DNA from: Acanthaster planci
Lineage: Eukaryota; Echinodermata; Asteroidea; Valvatida; Acanthasteridae
Reading direction: 5' to 3'
Length of the DNA: 64,000 nucleotides
Assembly: GCF_001949145.1 (NCBI RefSeq)
Contig: NW_019091477.1
Location: forward strand, 155,038-219,037
Shown here piece by piece: positions 35,068 through 47,120 of the stretch. The translations under genes and the position numbers were made by a program. The notes beneath the pieces were generated by a model, which was not told the origin of the DNA, did no database searches, and saw only the letters and a program-made list of their open reading frames with translations. Position 1 is the first letter of the stretch. Each line of letters begins with the position of its first letter.

Positions 35068-38000
35068 GACACAGGAGTTCGGGGGAAGGCCACGCCCCCA
35101 TGGGAAAATTTTTTTTTCTGTAGTTACTAAATAAAAAGATGATGCCAAAGTAAACACTTGAACATGTGAATTTGACTTTCATGGCATTATCGTCGTCCTT
35201 CTGCTGGTACATGTACCTCGGTTAAGCCGACACTGGCATGTAATGTCAGATCTTCTCAGAACGGGTTTAGCTCACTGTTTAAATGTACGCTACAAATTCA
35301 CCACTGATGTACTGTTTGACTGGTGTTGTAATATACGGTGCACCTTTGGGCCAATTTTATGGTTCTACGGTACTCGGAGATTTGCAGTAACGTTTCAGTA
35401 CATGTACCTGCAGCAGAAATGCCTGCTGATTTCAAGCTTATTCAGTGGCCTAAGAAAGAATGAGGTTTTACACATTAATGGGGCATACAATATTAGTGAC
35501 CATTAGACATGGTGCGGATGTGGGATACACATGTGACTTGGGAAAATTGGGTGGTTATATCGCCTTCTTGTGCAGTTATTTAAAAAACCTATGTGCGTAA
35601 ACGTGAACATAGTGATCAATGTAAAAACAACATGGCTTTCATATACGCACACAAAGTCGTGATTCAACCAACCAGTTTATTTCCGAGCCTATGGATGTAT
35701 CCCGTACACGTACTATTTCTAATGGTCCCCACCGTGTCGATACCAGACGCGACTTGTGTCTGTTAAAATCGAATGGCCTTTCTGAAGCCGTACGTACTGC
35801 TCCCTCTCTCTACACATTCAACACAAGAAGCACCAGCACAATTGGGCGGCAGAGTACCCTTGGGGGGCTGATTGATGCCCTGGACGGTCTGCAGAACATT
35901 CTCTCATAGCACGCACTACAATATTTCATAGACTGTTACACAGCACCATAAATATTGGCCCAGACCGTGTAAACCCAAATATCAAAAATAAAAACCAGCA
36001 ATGTAAGCCTATTAGGAAAATATCCATGTGATAGCAAAGGTTGGCAAGTGACGTTATTGGTCAGATATATACCAGTATAGTGTCTTTTGATGTTATAAGA
36101 GAATGTATATATAATATCCATATTTGTTACCATAGAGCAATGTTCTGTAGGCTCAACAGAGGATAAGCTGTAAAGTTAAATGTAGAATGCTAAGCATAGG
36201 CGTTACAACGCTGCAGAAAACTTAACTCTGAAGTTACACCAGACTTACGTGAACTTTTAAAATGGAGCAGCTGATGAGGTTGCGTCTTCCGACCAGACAG
36301 GGCTCTCCCTCAGAGCAGGCAAAAAGGAGGAACCCTTCAGCGTGAACGAGTGAATGGCGGCAGGGCAACAGCGACTGCCCCTTAACGCCAGGGACCCAGG
36401 TCAACAAGACGAAGAGGGGGGAGGGAAAAAAAGGCATGCCAGAATTTTCTTGGGTGGCGTCACCGGTCGGGTTCTTCCATTCTGCTCTGAGGGGTGAGGG
36501 TCCCAACGACCACACCAAAACCCTTCACTAAAGGACTGTTGAAGAGGTCTTAATCTGATTTCTTCCAATTAACACACATATTGATCCATCCATCGTTTGA
36601 TTACATTACTACACCCATTTGCCACAATAAACCCCCCCAAAAAAATTACCACAAATGCAGATCCAAAAATGTACAGAAATTGAGGACTTGGACTAGAACA
36701 CTTTTTAATGAGGTGTACTTGTCATTTACTCAATTACCAATTATGAAAATAATCTGAAATAACATCTTCCAAACACGAAAACAATTAGGCATCTTACAAC
36801 ATTACCGGGCAGTCTCAATGCTTTTTTTTTTGGTCCTGTGAATTAAATATGCCATGCAAGCATTCCGTGCATTCCAAGCATGCATGATGGCTGCTTGGGC
36901 TTTTACATGCGAGGGACAAACACTGTATAGCTTGTGCTGACGAAGACTGAAATGATCTGAAACCGTTAGCCCTTTTTAGGTATTTTTGTGGGTGCTCTGG
37001 GAAGAAAAAAAAAAGGGAAAGGGGGAATTTTTCTCAGAGTCTGAAGCCATCAGAGGACGGACATGTATTTTGTACTGTATTTTGAGATTTCTCTCCAATC
37101 TGAAGAATTATGACTGCTTTTATGTAATTTTGTTTAAAGGGTTAAACTGCCATAAGTTTAGTTGTTCAACACTGATTAATTTTGGATTTTCCTTTCTTTT
37201 TTTGGGTTTGCCCTGCCCGATGTGTGTTATCACACAACACTGTAAACAAAACCCACAAGCATACTCGGAAATAGTTGTTCAACATTAATGAATATGAATT
37301 AGAAACAACTTCACTGACTACTCTGATATTTTCTTTACAATAGTAGATGCCTACACATTCGAGTCCTACACTTGAAACTGAACTTGCTTGAACCATGGCA
37401 TTTGTCCAAAAAGAAATGATTTCTGCCTCAGCTTTCCTGACAATCCTCCAACAACCCTAGGCAGACTCAAAGTGCTAGGCTTATGCATTATAACCCTCCT
37501 GCTTGCTGTAAGGTTCAATCTCTTAAATGTTGAGGTTAAACGCTGTGTCGGGCATCTGCATGTATGCCTAGGCCACTGGGCACAGCTCCAACCTCCCTCA
37601 AGTAACATTTGACGGCTGAGTTTACTCCGGCGACTTTCTCGAAAGAAAAAAAATAAAAAACACTGGCAAAGCATGCATCGAGACATAATGGGATCCAGCC
37701 GTGGGCAGAGACGGCTCGTTTAAAAAACCGGCTACCCTAACAGTCGGGAGATTCTAAGTTTCCAACCAAGGTGATATTCCCGTACCCCCCAATGTTCTGG
37801 TAGAGGTTTTGGGTCTGTGAGTCTGACATTTACATCAAGGTATTTGGAGTTGATCCCTCCTGCCAGACATGTAATCGTGAGCATCAACCTGACCAGGACT
37901 CAAAGGTTTTGCAATCAAGTGATACAGAGTTCTACATAAATAACTTGGATCTGAAATCAGACAGCTTACGAGAGTGATAATTCTCGAATGTTACATGATT

Positions 38001-38099
38001 GATGTTACACTGCTGCCATAACTCTGAGCTAAAAATTGTAGTGATGTAATTATCTCTGGACTTTATTGGACCTAAAAATACTTCATGTGTTAGAGAATG

Positions 38100-38960
38100 A
38101 AGGTCCCTTTCAAAGTTGAACAGTAAAACTGGTTTGTGTAAGTAGATTCCGACTTTTTTGCCTTAAATTAATCTCTTATTTCTTTACTGCATTCCCTTAT
38201 TGCGAGATTGACTTAAGACAGCTCAAGGCGAAAGGACACCACGATGAAACTTTCAGATACAACAAATGGAAGAATTAGAGGAGAGAGAGAAAAATGTTTT
38301 GCTGAACAGACGAGGGGTTGCCTGTAACGCAAACCAGATTACAAGATGACGGTGAAAGGCACGACGAGGGCAAAAGGTTTCTGACAAAGCCGCTCATGGA
38401 AAGAAGTCACTTTTAAAAGTTCCTCCAGAAGGATTAACTGTAAACATCTTTTTAATTTCAAGTTTATTTCAAACGATTATTGGCACAAGCATTTCTTCAA
38501 ACTTTCAATGCCACCAATGATTATGATACTGAAAATGAGATTGGGTGATCATGCAATTTGAAAACATCCCCAAAACGAAGAATTTGTCAATGGCCACTAT
38601 ATATATGGAAGAGCAATGAAATTGGAACAGAATTTATCACCTAAAAACAGCTTATGAACGTTCAACTCAATAAATCTCAACCTTTTCAGCCCGTATTAAA
38701 CATAACGCCATGTTGTAGTTAGCGCACACTTTTAGTTCCTTTAAGTTTCCTGAAAAGCAGTTATTGTCAGGTAATATTTTTACTTTGTTAAAACAGAAGC
38801 CATAAGAGGCGAGACATTAATGATGAGGGACATTCCATTCCTTTAATGGGGAGGTCAAGGAGGCAGAAAAATCTACTGATAACCGTGGGTTAATTCTGGG
38901 CTGATATAATGACAAGCCTCTTCAAACATCCACCTTATGGAAACTAACACGATTTTCTTA
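38100..38960. other. Repeat-poor intronic block with paired M-CAT (TEAD) sites
   Basis: No TACATG or inverted-repeat elements are seen here. Two overlapping CATTCC sites occur at 38831-38841 (CATTCCATTCC). M-CAT sites bind TEAD factors and are common in striated-muscle enhancers, so an intronic enhancer of this muscle-type gene is possible. This is inference from motifs and local composition. Confidence 0.25.
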
Positions 38961-39279
38961 CGAAATTAATTAATAAGTAAGTGGGGTAATCAGATACAAT
39001 TTCATATTTACGACAAAGACAAACAGGTAAGTGTACCTTGACAACCGAGGTAATGGATTGGCCTGTGGTGCATGACTTTGAAGACTGTGTTGCTTCTCAT
39101 TTGGCTTTCTGCTCTCTACAAAATTCGCTTAGACTAATTACGAAGCTGCATGTCCCTCTTGCAAATTTCCCCATGATTTTGATTCCCTGTAACATTGACA
39201 CTTTTTTCCCAAAGGTGCCGAACTCAATGCCTTTCACAGCTTCTGATTGCAACTGCTGATGGGACCATTTCACAAAATT

Positions 39280-39531
39280 TGATAACAAATTTTAGGGGTC
39301 CAAAAGTGTGACATTTTCGTTTCTCTGTTACACCTGACCTTTTTTATTTGACATGGGAATACAGTATCACTGAAACTGACTCCAAACTATTACTATTTGT
39401 TTGGCAGGTAATTTGCATTCAGCTATCACTCTTGGAAATTACAGTTAGAAAAAGTGTTCTGAACTTACAAATCATGTGTCACATGTGACAGGGACACGAA
39501 AAAAAATGGACCCCTAATTTCTGGAATTACC
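39280..39531 (-). mobile_element. MITE family E, copy 1
   Basis: An inverted copy of 60850-61097. The right end CCCCTAATTTCTGGAATTAC is the reverse complement of that element's left end. Shared interior: GGGACACGAA, TCACATGTGACAGG, TTGTTTGGCAGGTAATTTGC and CCAAAAGTGTGACATTTTCG. The left terminal repeat is eroded. Confidence 0.8.
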
Positions 39532-40319
39532 TGTGTAGATGATGCATGAGCATGCACACGGACATGCATGGCTAATGAGCCAATGCCCAAACAGAAGCAA
39601 GTCTGAGGCTATTCGGGAAGAGCGGCACACACGCGCAGTAGTCCGTCCAATCAGCGCAGCCATGCCCCGACTCAAGCGCGTACTTTGCTCCTGAGAGGCC
39701 TTGCTTTGGAAATCCAACACAGTCTCACTGAAGAAAAAACCTTTGAAGAAATGAGGTTCCTAAAGCTTATCCCTATTCTAAGAGACAAATAAAAATCGTC
39801 CCATCCGACATTTTCTGTCATTCAAATTTGCTTTGCCTCAAATGTTGAGCACATGCCAATTGCAGAAGGCCTAAAAAACAAGACATTCCTCTCAGTGAAG
39901 GCTCACTGAAGAGAAAATACACAGAAATCTGTCAAGGAATTCATGTCTGGCCCCAAAAATGACAGCCGAAGATAAACACGGGTCGACAGTAGCATAAAAA
40001 AAGTGTTCTGATGGACACTGAAGTTTTGTAAAATGGTCGTTTTCAGAGGGGCACGCAAGCCTATCTTTATTTGTTCAAGCTGATTCAAGTCTCAGTTGCT
40101 GCTGTTACTACAAGAATATGGAGGCCAATGGACCCATGTGGCCAGTTTTTAAAGGCTGTGGCTGTTGAAACATTGGGGCCACTTCTGAATGGTGGCCTGT
40201 GACGTTAAGTATTAGGCCAGTGTGACTCTTCCGCTGTTGAGGCACCCTGTCAAAATAGGGCCACTTGTCCATTCGTGCAAATTAAACTTGTACCCTCCAG
40301 TCTATTGCGGCCAAATCTC

Positions 40320-40665
40320 AGAGTGGCTACTGATACATTCTGGCCAGTGGCCACTGATCTATTTTGGCCGCTGGGGCCCTACCCGCTAACTGTACACAGC
40401 CAACAGGATGATTATGGCTACCTGTCCATTTCGGTCACGTGTCACATTCATGGGTAAACTGTTCATTGTGGCCACCTGTCCTGTGTGGCCATCTGCCCAC
40501 TGTGGCAACCTGTCTGCTATGGTCACTTGTCCACAGTGGACACCTGTCAACTGTGGCTACCTGTCCACTATGGTCACCTGTCCACTATGGTCACTGGTCC
40601 ATTGTGATCACCTGTGCACACTAGCCATTGTCCATCATGGCCAACTGTCCAACTGTGGCCACAAG
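40320..40665 (+). repeat. Minisatellite, ~17-bp unit CTGTCCACTATGGTCAC
   Basis: About 20 degenerate units. The best copies are the two identical 17-mers near 40560-40595, and the units degrade outward (CTGTCCTGTGTGGCCAT, CTGCCCACTGTGGCAAC). It produces repeat-driven ORFs in several frames that are not genes. Confidence 0.9.
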
Positions 40666-41682
40666 CCACCAAGTCCTTTATTTTCCCAGCAACGAATTGA
40701 TTAGTGAACAAACATACCAACCATACATGTATAAAGCTACATGTACACGGATGAAGAGCCCAAAGTTGCAACAAAAAGCCTTTATCTGCCAGCACACTAC
40801 ATGTAGGTCTCCTAACACATAACAACTCTAATTGTTTTAGAAGAATGGGGCAAAGTTAACTGCCTTACATAAATCCACAAATAAAGAATGAAATAGTTCA
40901 AGTTACAAAGCTGTGCCCAATGAATGTGTTGATAGGGTTAAATTATACATGTCGCATGCATTTACACTTAAAGTGACTGTGTGCATTCCATGATACATTG
41001 CCTGTATTTATGCATAAGTGGTCAAATGTGATTAATAAAGCTTGACAGAGGTCATTTTCTGTTTGCTTTGAATGTTGCTCTGTTAGCTGTGAATGGTTAT
41101 TTTTGTGGATTATTACAAAATTGTTTTACACATCTTCTATCTTCCATAAATTAAGTTGATTTCTTGATACACAACTGATAAGTTTGGGGAAAAAATGGAG
41201 AACATTCATTCTCTTGTACTCACTTCCTGATTTTCTGTAACATTAGATATACCAATTCTGTTCTTTGCCAAAATGGGGTCATGACCTTAGCAAGAGGTCA
41301 GGTCACAGAAGCAAGACTTGGTCACTGCGATTGCCCCTGTAATTTGGACACTCAGGTGTGATGCAGGATTTTCAAGGATTGAAGGACACATGAAAATCCA
41401 TCCCTAAATCAAATACATCAAGTTCTTCACTGAGAGGCACTGAATGCTGCATTCTAAGCACAAACAATTGGGATTTTGTATTGTTGCCAATGCCATGCCG
41501 AACATCAAGTCTTGTGGACTGAAAATAAGTCTCTTAAGACTCCTACACTATCTGGGTAAGAAAAAATCAAGTCAAAGTGTTGATACGTTTTGCTGTACTT
41601 CAGTTCGAAAACGAATAGGCCTCTCAGTAGTTTTGTGGTAGTCTTTGAACAAACTTAAAATGAAAGAAAAAAGGCGGCTTAC

Positions 41683-41775
41683 TTGTCAGGAACGGCTTGA
41701 GGAGGTGCACTGCGTTGATGGACCGGAGCTTGAGGCAATGATGTGGTGGAACCATTGGTGTAGCTCCCCGGGGGC
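41683..41775 (-). CDS. Zasp: Zasp-like PDZ-LIM protein, 93-bp phase-symmetric linker exon
   Basis: Acceptor TTCTTTGTTCCAG before 41775; donor GACAA|GTAAGC after 41683. One base in, 30 codons, two bases out (phase 2 in and out), so it can be skipped without a frame change. It encodes PPGSYTNGSTTSLPQAPVHQ then RSAPPQAVPD. Ser/Thr/Pro/Gln composition fits the disordered LIM1-LIM2 linker. It is recognised by strong splice sites and matching phase, not by a domain. Confidence 0.85.
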
Positions 41776-42161
41776 CTGGAACAAAGAACGGCGAGAGATG
41801 CCCTCCCAGATGAATGAGAGTGAATTGCATGAGATCAAGGAGTGCACTTAAGGTTCCCCCTACCCCCCAACAAAAGCTCAGCTTGGGAGGACAGACCATT
41901 CAGAACACTCTTTTCAATGGGCTCATTTTTTTCCGGCCAGCATGAAAGGAAATCTGTGATGGATACTCGTTCCCAGGAAGCACGGGGAGGGGAGGAGGGG
42001 GCAGAAGCGATCTACATCTGCTGAGTTTACTCCTTGGGGAATCCAGATAATCACGGAGTGCTGGGGTGGTTTGGGGACAATACTACCTGGCCCGGCCATT
42101 TTAGTCAGTACAGCGACTATACCCAGCAAGAAATGAGACCGAGGGGTACCCCCCCAACATA

Positions 42162-42199
42162 NNNNNNNNNNNNNNNNNNNNNNNNNNNNNNNNNNNNNN
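42162..42199. other. Assembly gap (38 N)
   Basis: Run of 38 undetermined bases following CCCCCCCAACATA. The true gap length is unknown. It lies inside the large Zasp intron. Confidence 1.
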
Positions 42200-42327
42200 T
42201 GACAGCGACAGATGAGAAAAGGAACCGTGCTATTAAAGAGAAAGGCAACACCTACTTACGGAAAAAAAGCACATTTAACTAAAATGTAGGTTCACTGCAG
42301 GCCACTGCAGGCAATTTTACTGCTGTT

Positions 42328-42570
42328 ATCTGCCCCGAGCGGGACCAAGAGAGGAGGACATTTTCCTTCACTGGGAACTGCGCTTACACGTAGCTGGTTC
42401 ACAAGTGATTATGAAATGCACGCATGTCAGTCGCGTACATGTACTGTAGCTACCAACCAAATGAACACTGCCCACCAACATGGTGAACACTGCCCACCAA
42501 CATGGCTCTTTTCAACAGAAGAGGAGGGTGCTTCTGCTCAAGGCGGACAAACTCCCCCCAACCAAAGTGG
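42328..42570 (+). repeat. Dispersed repeat family C, copy 3
   Basis: The most complete copy: GAGCGGGACCAAGAGAGGA, GGGAACTGCGC, GCTGGTTCACAAGTGATTAT, then an internal tandem duplication of ATGAACACTGCCCACCAACA (near 42460-42503), then GGCTCTTTTCAACAGAAGAG. Related copies are at 18835-18975 and 23925-24125. Confidence 0.7.
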
Positions 42571-42944
42571 GTCACTGTAGCCACTTCTACGTCATTTTTC
42601 CGACACAAAACACAAAATTCAACGCTCTTCCTCTGCCGTTCCCGGAAAAACACAAGTTGCCAAAACCAATGTAAAAGAGACAGAATGAAGGTGAAACAAT
42701 TCATTAGAGTATAAAACAATCCACAATTTAATTCTCACAAATACTGGAATACAATTGGAGGGGTGAGCTACCGGTACATATCCATTTCCAGGGGTATGCA
42801 AATACTGCCCTCGATAGTTGTTGCAAAGATCCAATACAGTCCCCTACGTCCCATAGATGTGATACTAGAAGTACCATGAATACATTTACTATGAAGCAAA
42901 TACAAATATTGTACTGATAACTTCATAGGGAAAACTATGCATAT

Positions 42945-43355
42945 GTGACCCGTCACGACAAAATGAGAGTAGAGTGAAGTCACGTCCCGATCTTTCCTGT
43001 TTGAGAGTTCAAAGTCATGTTGAAGTGGAGTTCAATATGGGGGTTTTGAAATATTTGGAAAGAATATCCTGTCTCCTATTTAATTCCAAATATTTTGCTG
43101 GATCACATAGTAAAAATGTTATTTTCTCAGCAATTTTGACAATAGCATCATTCTTGCCTGGTCTAAAATGTTGAAACAATGCCAGCAACAGAGACACAAA
43201 GCTGCCAGAATAATCTCACATTGTCACCTTATACTTTTTCCCCAAGTGTTCCATGTACATATCACTGGAAAGATCTTTTTCTGCTGAACTCAAAAATACC
43301 AATATCTCAATTTTGAAAATGCTGACTATCAGCTCGTTTTGTGGTGACAGGCCAC
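42945..43355. mobile_element. MITE family A, full-length copy (411 bp)
   Basis: The left terminal repeat GTGACCCGTCACGACAAAAT and right terminal repeat ATTTTG-type CTCGTTTTGTGGTGACAGGC plus CAC are inverted copies with three mismatches over 23 bases. The element is flanked by ATAT on both sides, which fits a short target-site duplication. It is collinear with 1-396. Non-coding. Confidence 0.88.
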
Positions 43356-44329
43356 ATATACTATGAGGTACATGTAAGTTATTCACGGCACAATATACTA
43401 AAAAAAACATATGCTATTACATGTACGTAGCCCCGCAGACTGTTGAAATACACATGTATACAGATTTGGCTCTATGAAGATAAATATTCAAGCATTATAT
43501 TTCTGTACATGTGTCGGAAAACATAATTTCTACATTAAAAATGGCACCCATTCAACGATAAGGCACATACAATCCCTGAATCTATGTGTACTTTGGCAAT
43601 AAATGAGGCAGTCTACTTCAAGGCGCTCAATTTTAATTGGCAAGATAGGTAAATATATATTGCTATGAGTAAAACGGCACTGCATATCCTATCACAACAA
43701 TATTGTTTAAAGACGGGAATACAAAATGTAAATATACCGTGGACAGACACGAAATATGTAAATTTCTTTAACCTATCGAAGGAATACATGTACTTGGGGA
43801 TATTTTGCAAGTTAACTTAGTCTGAAGTCATCAACTCAGATCTTCAAATTTTCACTTGAATACCAGAACTCCCCCAAATATATAAAGTTACTGTTGCAAC
43901 AATGGCAGGTATATTGAGGTATTGCACTAAAGTGTGCCAATATATTGGTAACTTTTGAATTCCTGAAGTTTACAGGAAAGTATAGAAACAATGTAAGGTA
44001 TATCTGACAACTTGTGTTATGATTAGAGCTCGCCTTCTGTTCAGTCTGTTTTGAAAGGGCACCGACACCATTTTAGAAAGCGTCTTCAACTTTAAACTTT
44101 TGGATTCGAAATGAGAACTTGCTTGGGAAGAAAAAAGTGTAAACTGTTCTTATCCATATCATGACTCTGGAATACTGATCGGTGCAATATATGTGGGAGT
44201 GACCAAACAAGAAGGAAAAGATCTTCCTCTGGTAAAGTGTGTTTATCTCGAGGAGGCACCTTTCCAGCGTTATGGTCAACATCTGCGTGTTAGCCTTCCA
44301 ACCGTTCTGCAATGAAGAGGTGTGTTCAA

Positions 44330-44618
44330 AACAAAGACCGTATAGCGCCGTGAAGTGGCGCGAGATGGCAAACTTCACCGTGAATGCACGTAAAACGTTG
44401 TAATCGCATGGGCGCCATTTGAGCAAGCGACACGCCTGCGCAATGCACATTAATGCACAGGCGCAGGCGCCGCAGCAGGCACGTCCACCTGGTGAGCCTG
44501 CGCCCAAGCATTACCGTAAACTGTGCAGGCGTATCGCTTGCTCAAATGGCGCCCATGGTAATTACATCTTTGGGCAGAGTTATCCATCTTGCGCCTTTGG
44601 TGCTATACGATCTTTGGT
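44330..44618. mobile_element. MITE family F, GC-rich palindrome, copy 1
   Basis: Inverted ends AACAAAGACCGTATAGCGCC and GGTGCTATACGATCTTTGG. Inside are mirrored TGGGCGCCATTTGAGCAAGC and GCTTGCTCAAATGGCGCCCA and a GC-rich centre (GCGCAGGCGCCGCAG). The same structure is at 57015-57274. Confidence 0.85.
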
Positions 44619-45677
44619 TCAAAACTCCAAACTGCACGAAGGCCCGTAACTAAACTCCCTGCTCATTACTATTTATGTACAAGATGTTTCCATTCAGATC
44701 GTAATGCATAAAAAGGGAAAACCTCGACGACCTCTTCTTGTCAACCTTTTGCGAGGGTAGATGGGCTGTGACAACTCTTCGCATCACATTGTATTGTAGA
44801 TCACTTGTCTTGCTTACTTATTTACTCAAGAGCGGCCTTTTCTAATTTGGTATGAGGAATGAGATATGAACCCATTGGAAATGTGCCACACTCTCTCGAT
44901 AGGAATTCCAGTTTCCAAATGCTCGCTTGAAAAATAATGTTACAATACCAATTTGGTCGGTAAAACAAAGATTGGTAAAGAAAGCCCAGACCAGTTAGAC
45001 TTGGAAAATGTTGTCTAAAGATCTGTCTGAGTCATAACGAGTCATGCCTCAAGCCATTTTTGCAGGTATCGCTGATGGGGTATCAGCACAGAGATTGGCA
45101 TCTATCATGGCACAGTTTCAAAAATTGTTGGGGCAACTTGCAAACATGGAAGTCATCAAGATAGCACAGGGCCATGTCCTACATAACGACAAACTAGAAC
45201 TCCAAGCTATCGTAATGCCACACATTACAGTCACACATGACAGTCTCCCAGCCAGTTATCTGGGTCATGCATCCGGACCATCCGCTGTTCAACATGCATG
45301 TTATTGTGACCCAGGCACCTGCCCATGACAGAGAATGACAACTATTTTCGGTTGCGAATTTTCCAGGTGACATTTTCCTGATTCTGCATTTGAAACATTA
45401 ACTACCAAGGTGTTAAAAGTCATTGCACATCTCTAGTGTCAAAAAAGGGTATGGGTAAAAAAAACCCAAACAACCAAAAATGTGGTAAAAACCCTTATTC
45501 CATCTTTGTCACGTAAAACACCGGAGAAACCCAGTACACGAACATCTTTCCCAATTTATGGACAAAGACGAAACTGTGAATTGCGAGCCAAACCTAAAGT
45601 TTCTAGAATCTGGTAATTTTGCAATCTGGGCTACGTGTATATCTTGTTTTAATCAGACTCAATGTCAAATTGAATTG

Positions 45678-45766
45678 AGAAGACCCGAGTGGGGTTTGAA
45701 CCTGCAATCCCTGGGGGACTACTACCGTGTATGTGCGGACTACGCTTAACCGCCTGAGCTGCCGGT
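45678..45766 (-). repeat. tRNA-like remnant (SINE head or tRNA pseudogene)
   Basis: On the minus strand, GCAGCTCAGGCGGTTAAGCG resembles an internal A box and D-arm, and GCAGGTTCAAACCCCAC a B box and T-arm, with about 35 bases between as in a long-variable-arm (Ser/Leu-type) tRNA. The acceptor ends do not pair convincingly, so this is not called an active tRNA gene. Confidence 0.45.
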
Positions 45767-46544
45767 TACATTTTGACAATAAGCTGAAGGTCCAAACCAG
45801 GACAAGACAGCAACATTGTGGATCTCTGCTATGTGACTTCAAGCCTGTACATCTATGTTTTAAGCCTCGGAAGCATATTAATAATTGATTTGATTATACC
45901 AGGCAGACACCAAGTATTACTTTCTAGGTACATGCTTTAAGCTCATCAAGGGCATATCCAACATGTTAATTTTCAAACTTTAAGAGAGGATACAACTGTT
46001 TTTACATGTGAGGCTTTACTTGTGTCGACACATGGGTAGCTACAATCACATCTGTGACTTTCGAGAAGGTATCCGATAGTGAAAAAGGCCAATTTTTAAA
46101 TTTCTGAGGAACATGTGCGATGCATTTACAACGTTTTGTTAAATATAAAAACTCACTGAAAAGCAGCAAACCTCCTTCCAAGTCACACCCGACAGTCTGA
46201 ATTAATGCAGGCTATGAATGGACTGCACTTTTTTGGATGTCAATTTATTGAACAGATGTGAGAATGTTCCCGATGATGTGCTCACATCTTAGCTGAGCAC
46301 AGAGACCATGTGGGTTGATGTACTTTGCGGTTAATTTGATTTGCTCAAAATCGGTGGCAATTTTGCATACAAAATCCAATCACATCTACACTTTGGGAGA
46401 GATGCTTACAATTATGGATCTAGGACACACTGGTAATCTGCAATGGGTTGAGCACACCAAACCTAGCCAACCGTGAGGACTTAAATATCATGCATTTTAT
46501 ATTAAGCTACTGAAAACAGGGGCTTCCCCTTTGTTTGGCTGACT

Positions 46545-46695
46545 CTCCTCTCTCTCTCTCTTCTGATTGGTTCTTGGTTTCCCTTGGTTTCCTCTCTCCT
46601 GCATTATGATTGGTTGGAGGGGCCCCTGAACCAGCATAAGCAGCTTTACCACATCCTGCCAACAGAAGGCAGAAGAGGGGAGAGAGAGAGAGTCA
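46545..46695. repeat. Paired CT and GA microsatellites
   Basis: A CTCTCTCTCTCTC run near 46550 and a GAGAGAGAGAGAG run near 46680 are in inverted orientation about 120 bp apart and could form a hairpin. They also create a good-looking but phase-incompatible splice acceptor on the minus strand. Confidence 0.6.
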
Positions 46696-46897
46696 GCAAG
46701 AAAAATTGTGAAGCAGGCGGAATTTTTGTCTGAAAGAGGAATAATGATTGAGTGATTTTTTTTAAGAGGAAGACTGTCCAAAATGGTAAGGGAGGGCACT
46801 GAAAGTAAAGTGCACAAATGTGACAATTCATCCATCGGCTGAAAGAAGGTACAAGGACATTGCTGACAGATCACCATCTAGTGAGCTTCGCTCACTT

Positions 46898-47120
46898 TAG
46901 TGAGTTGGGTTGGCGTTGTGGTTCTTTCCTCACCTCTTATCGCTGCGACCTGGGTTCAATTCCCAGCTTAATCCCTACTTGGCCCCTACCTGATTCTGTG
47001 AGTTTTACCCAGAACATTCTTCTGGGGTTTTCCTACCACCTCTAACACTGCAACTGCTTCTCGTAATCTCCTCTCTACAGGTTTCTTCAGGCTTAAGAGC
47101 TACAGTGCCTAGGGCGCTTT
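46898..47120 (+). mobile_element. tRNA-derived SINE family G, copy 1
   Basis: The head has a TTGGCGTTGTGGTT A-box-like segment and a clear B box in CCTGGGTTCAATTCCCA. The body shares CCTGATTCTGTGAGTTTTAC, TCTGGGGTTTTCCTACCACC and TCTAACACTGCAACTGCTTC with 55010-55272 (CCTGATTCTGTGGGTTTTCC...TCTGGGGTTTTCCTCCCACC). The 3' tail is eroded. Confidence 0.7.

Larger units (their letters stand above)
34304..41682. other. Zasp intron between the two cassette-like exons
   Basis: About 7.4 kb of non-coding DNA. It holds two MITE-like elements (34448-34583, 34885-35067), an inverted-repeat element (39280-39531), the 17-bp minisatellite (40320-40665) and a repeat-poor block with paired M-CAT sites (38100-38960). 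Confidence 0.6.

Noticed and set aside
35691-35909. 72-codon plus-strand ORF rich in Ser/Thr/Arg
   Set aside because: It looks mildly protein-like and might be a retroelement remnant, but no reverse-transcriptase, integrase or other motif is present.
36234-36518. 94-codon minus-strand ORF in the linker intron as an additional Zasp exon
   Set aside because: No acceptor-donor pair gives phase 2 in and out, and the composition (Cys, Leu, Phe-rich) is unlike the other linker exons.
45678-45766. Functional tRNA gene (Ser/Leu type) on the minus strand
   Set aside because: A- and B-box-like parts exist, but acceptor-stem ends do not pair and the anticodon arm is unclear; downgraded to a tRNA-like remnant.
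46497-46650. Exon-like segment on the minus strand after a CT-rich acceptor (TTCTGTTGGCAG), with a frame reading CGKAAYAGSGAPPTNHNAG
   Set aside because: The composition resembles the Zasp linker, but no frame from that acceptor is both open and in the phase 2 needed after the LIM1 exon; the required frame stops after two codons. The acceptor strength comes from a CT microsatellite.
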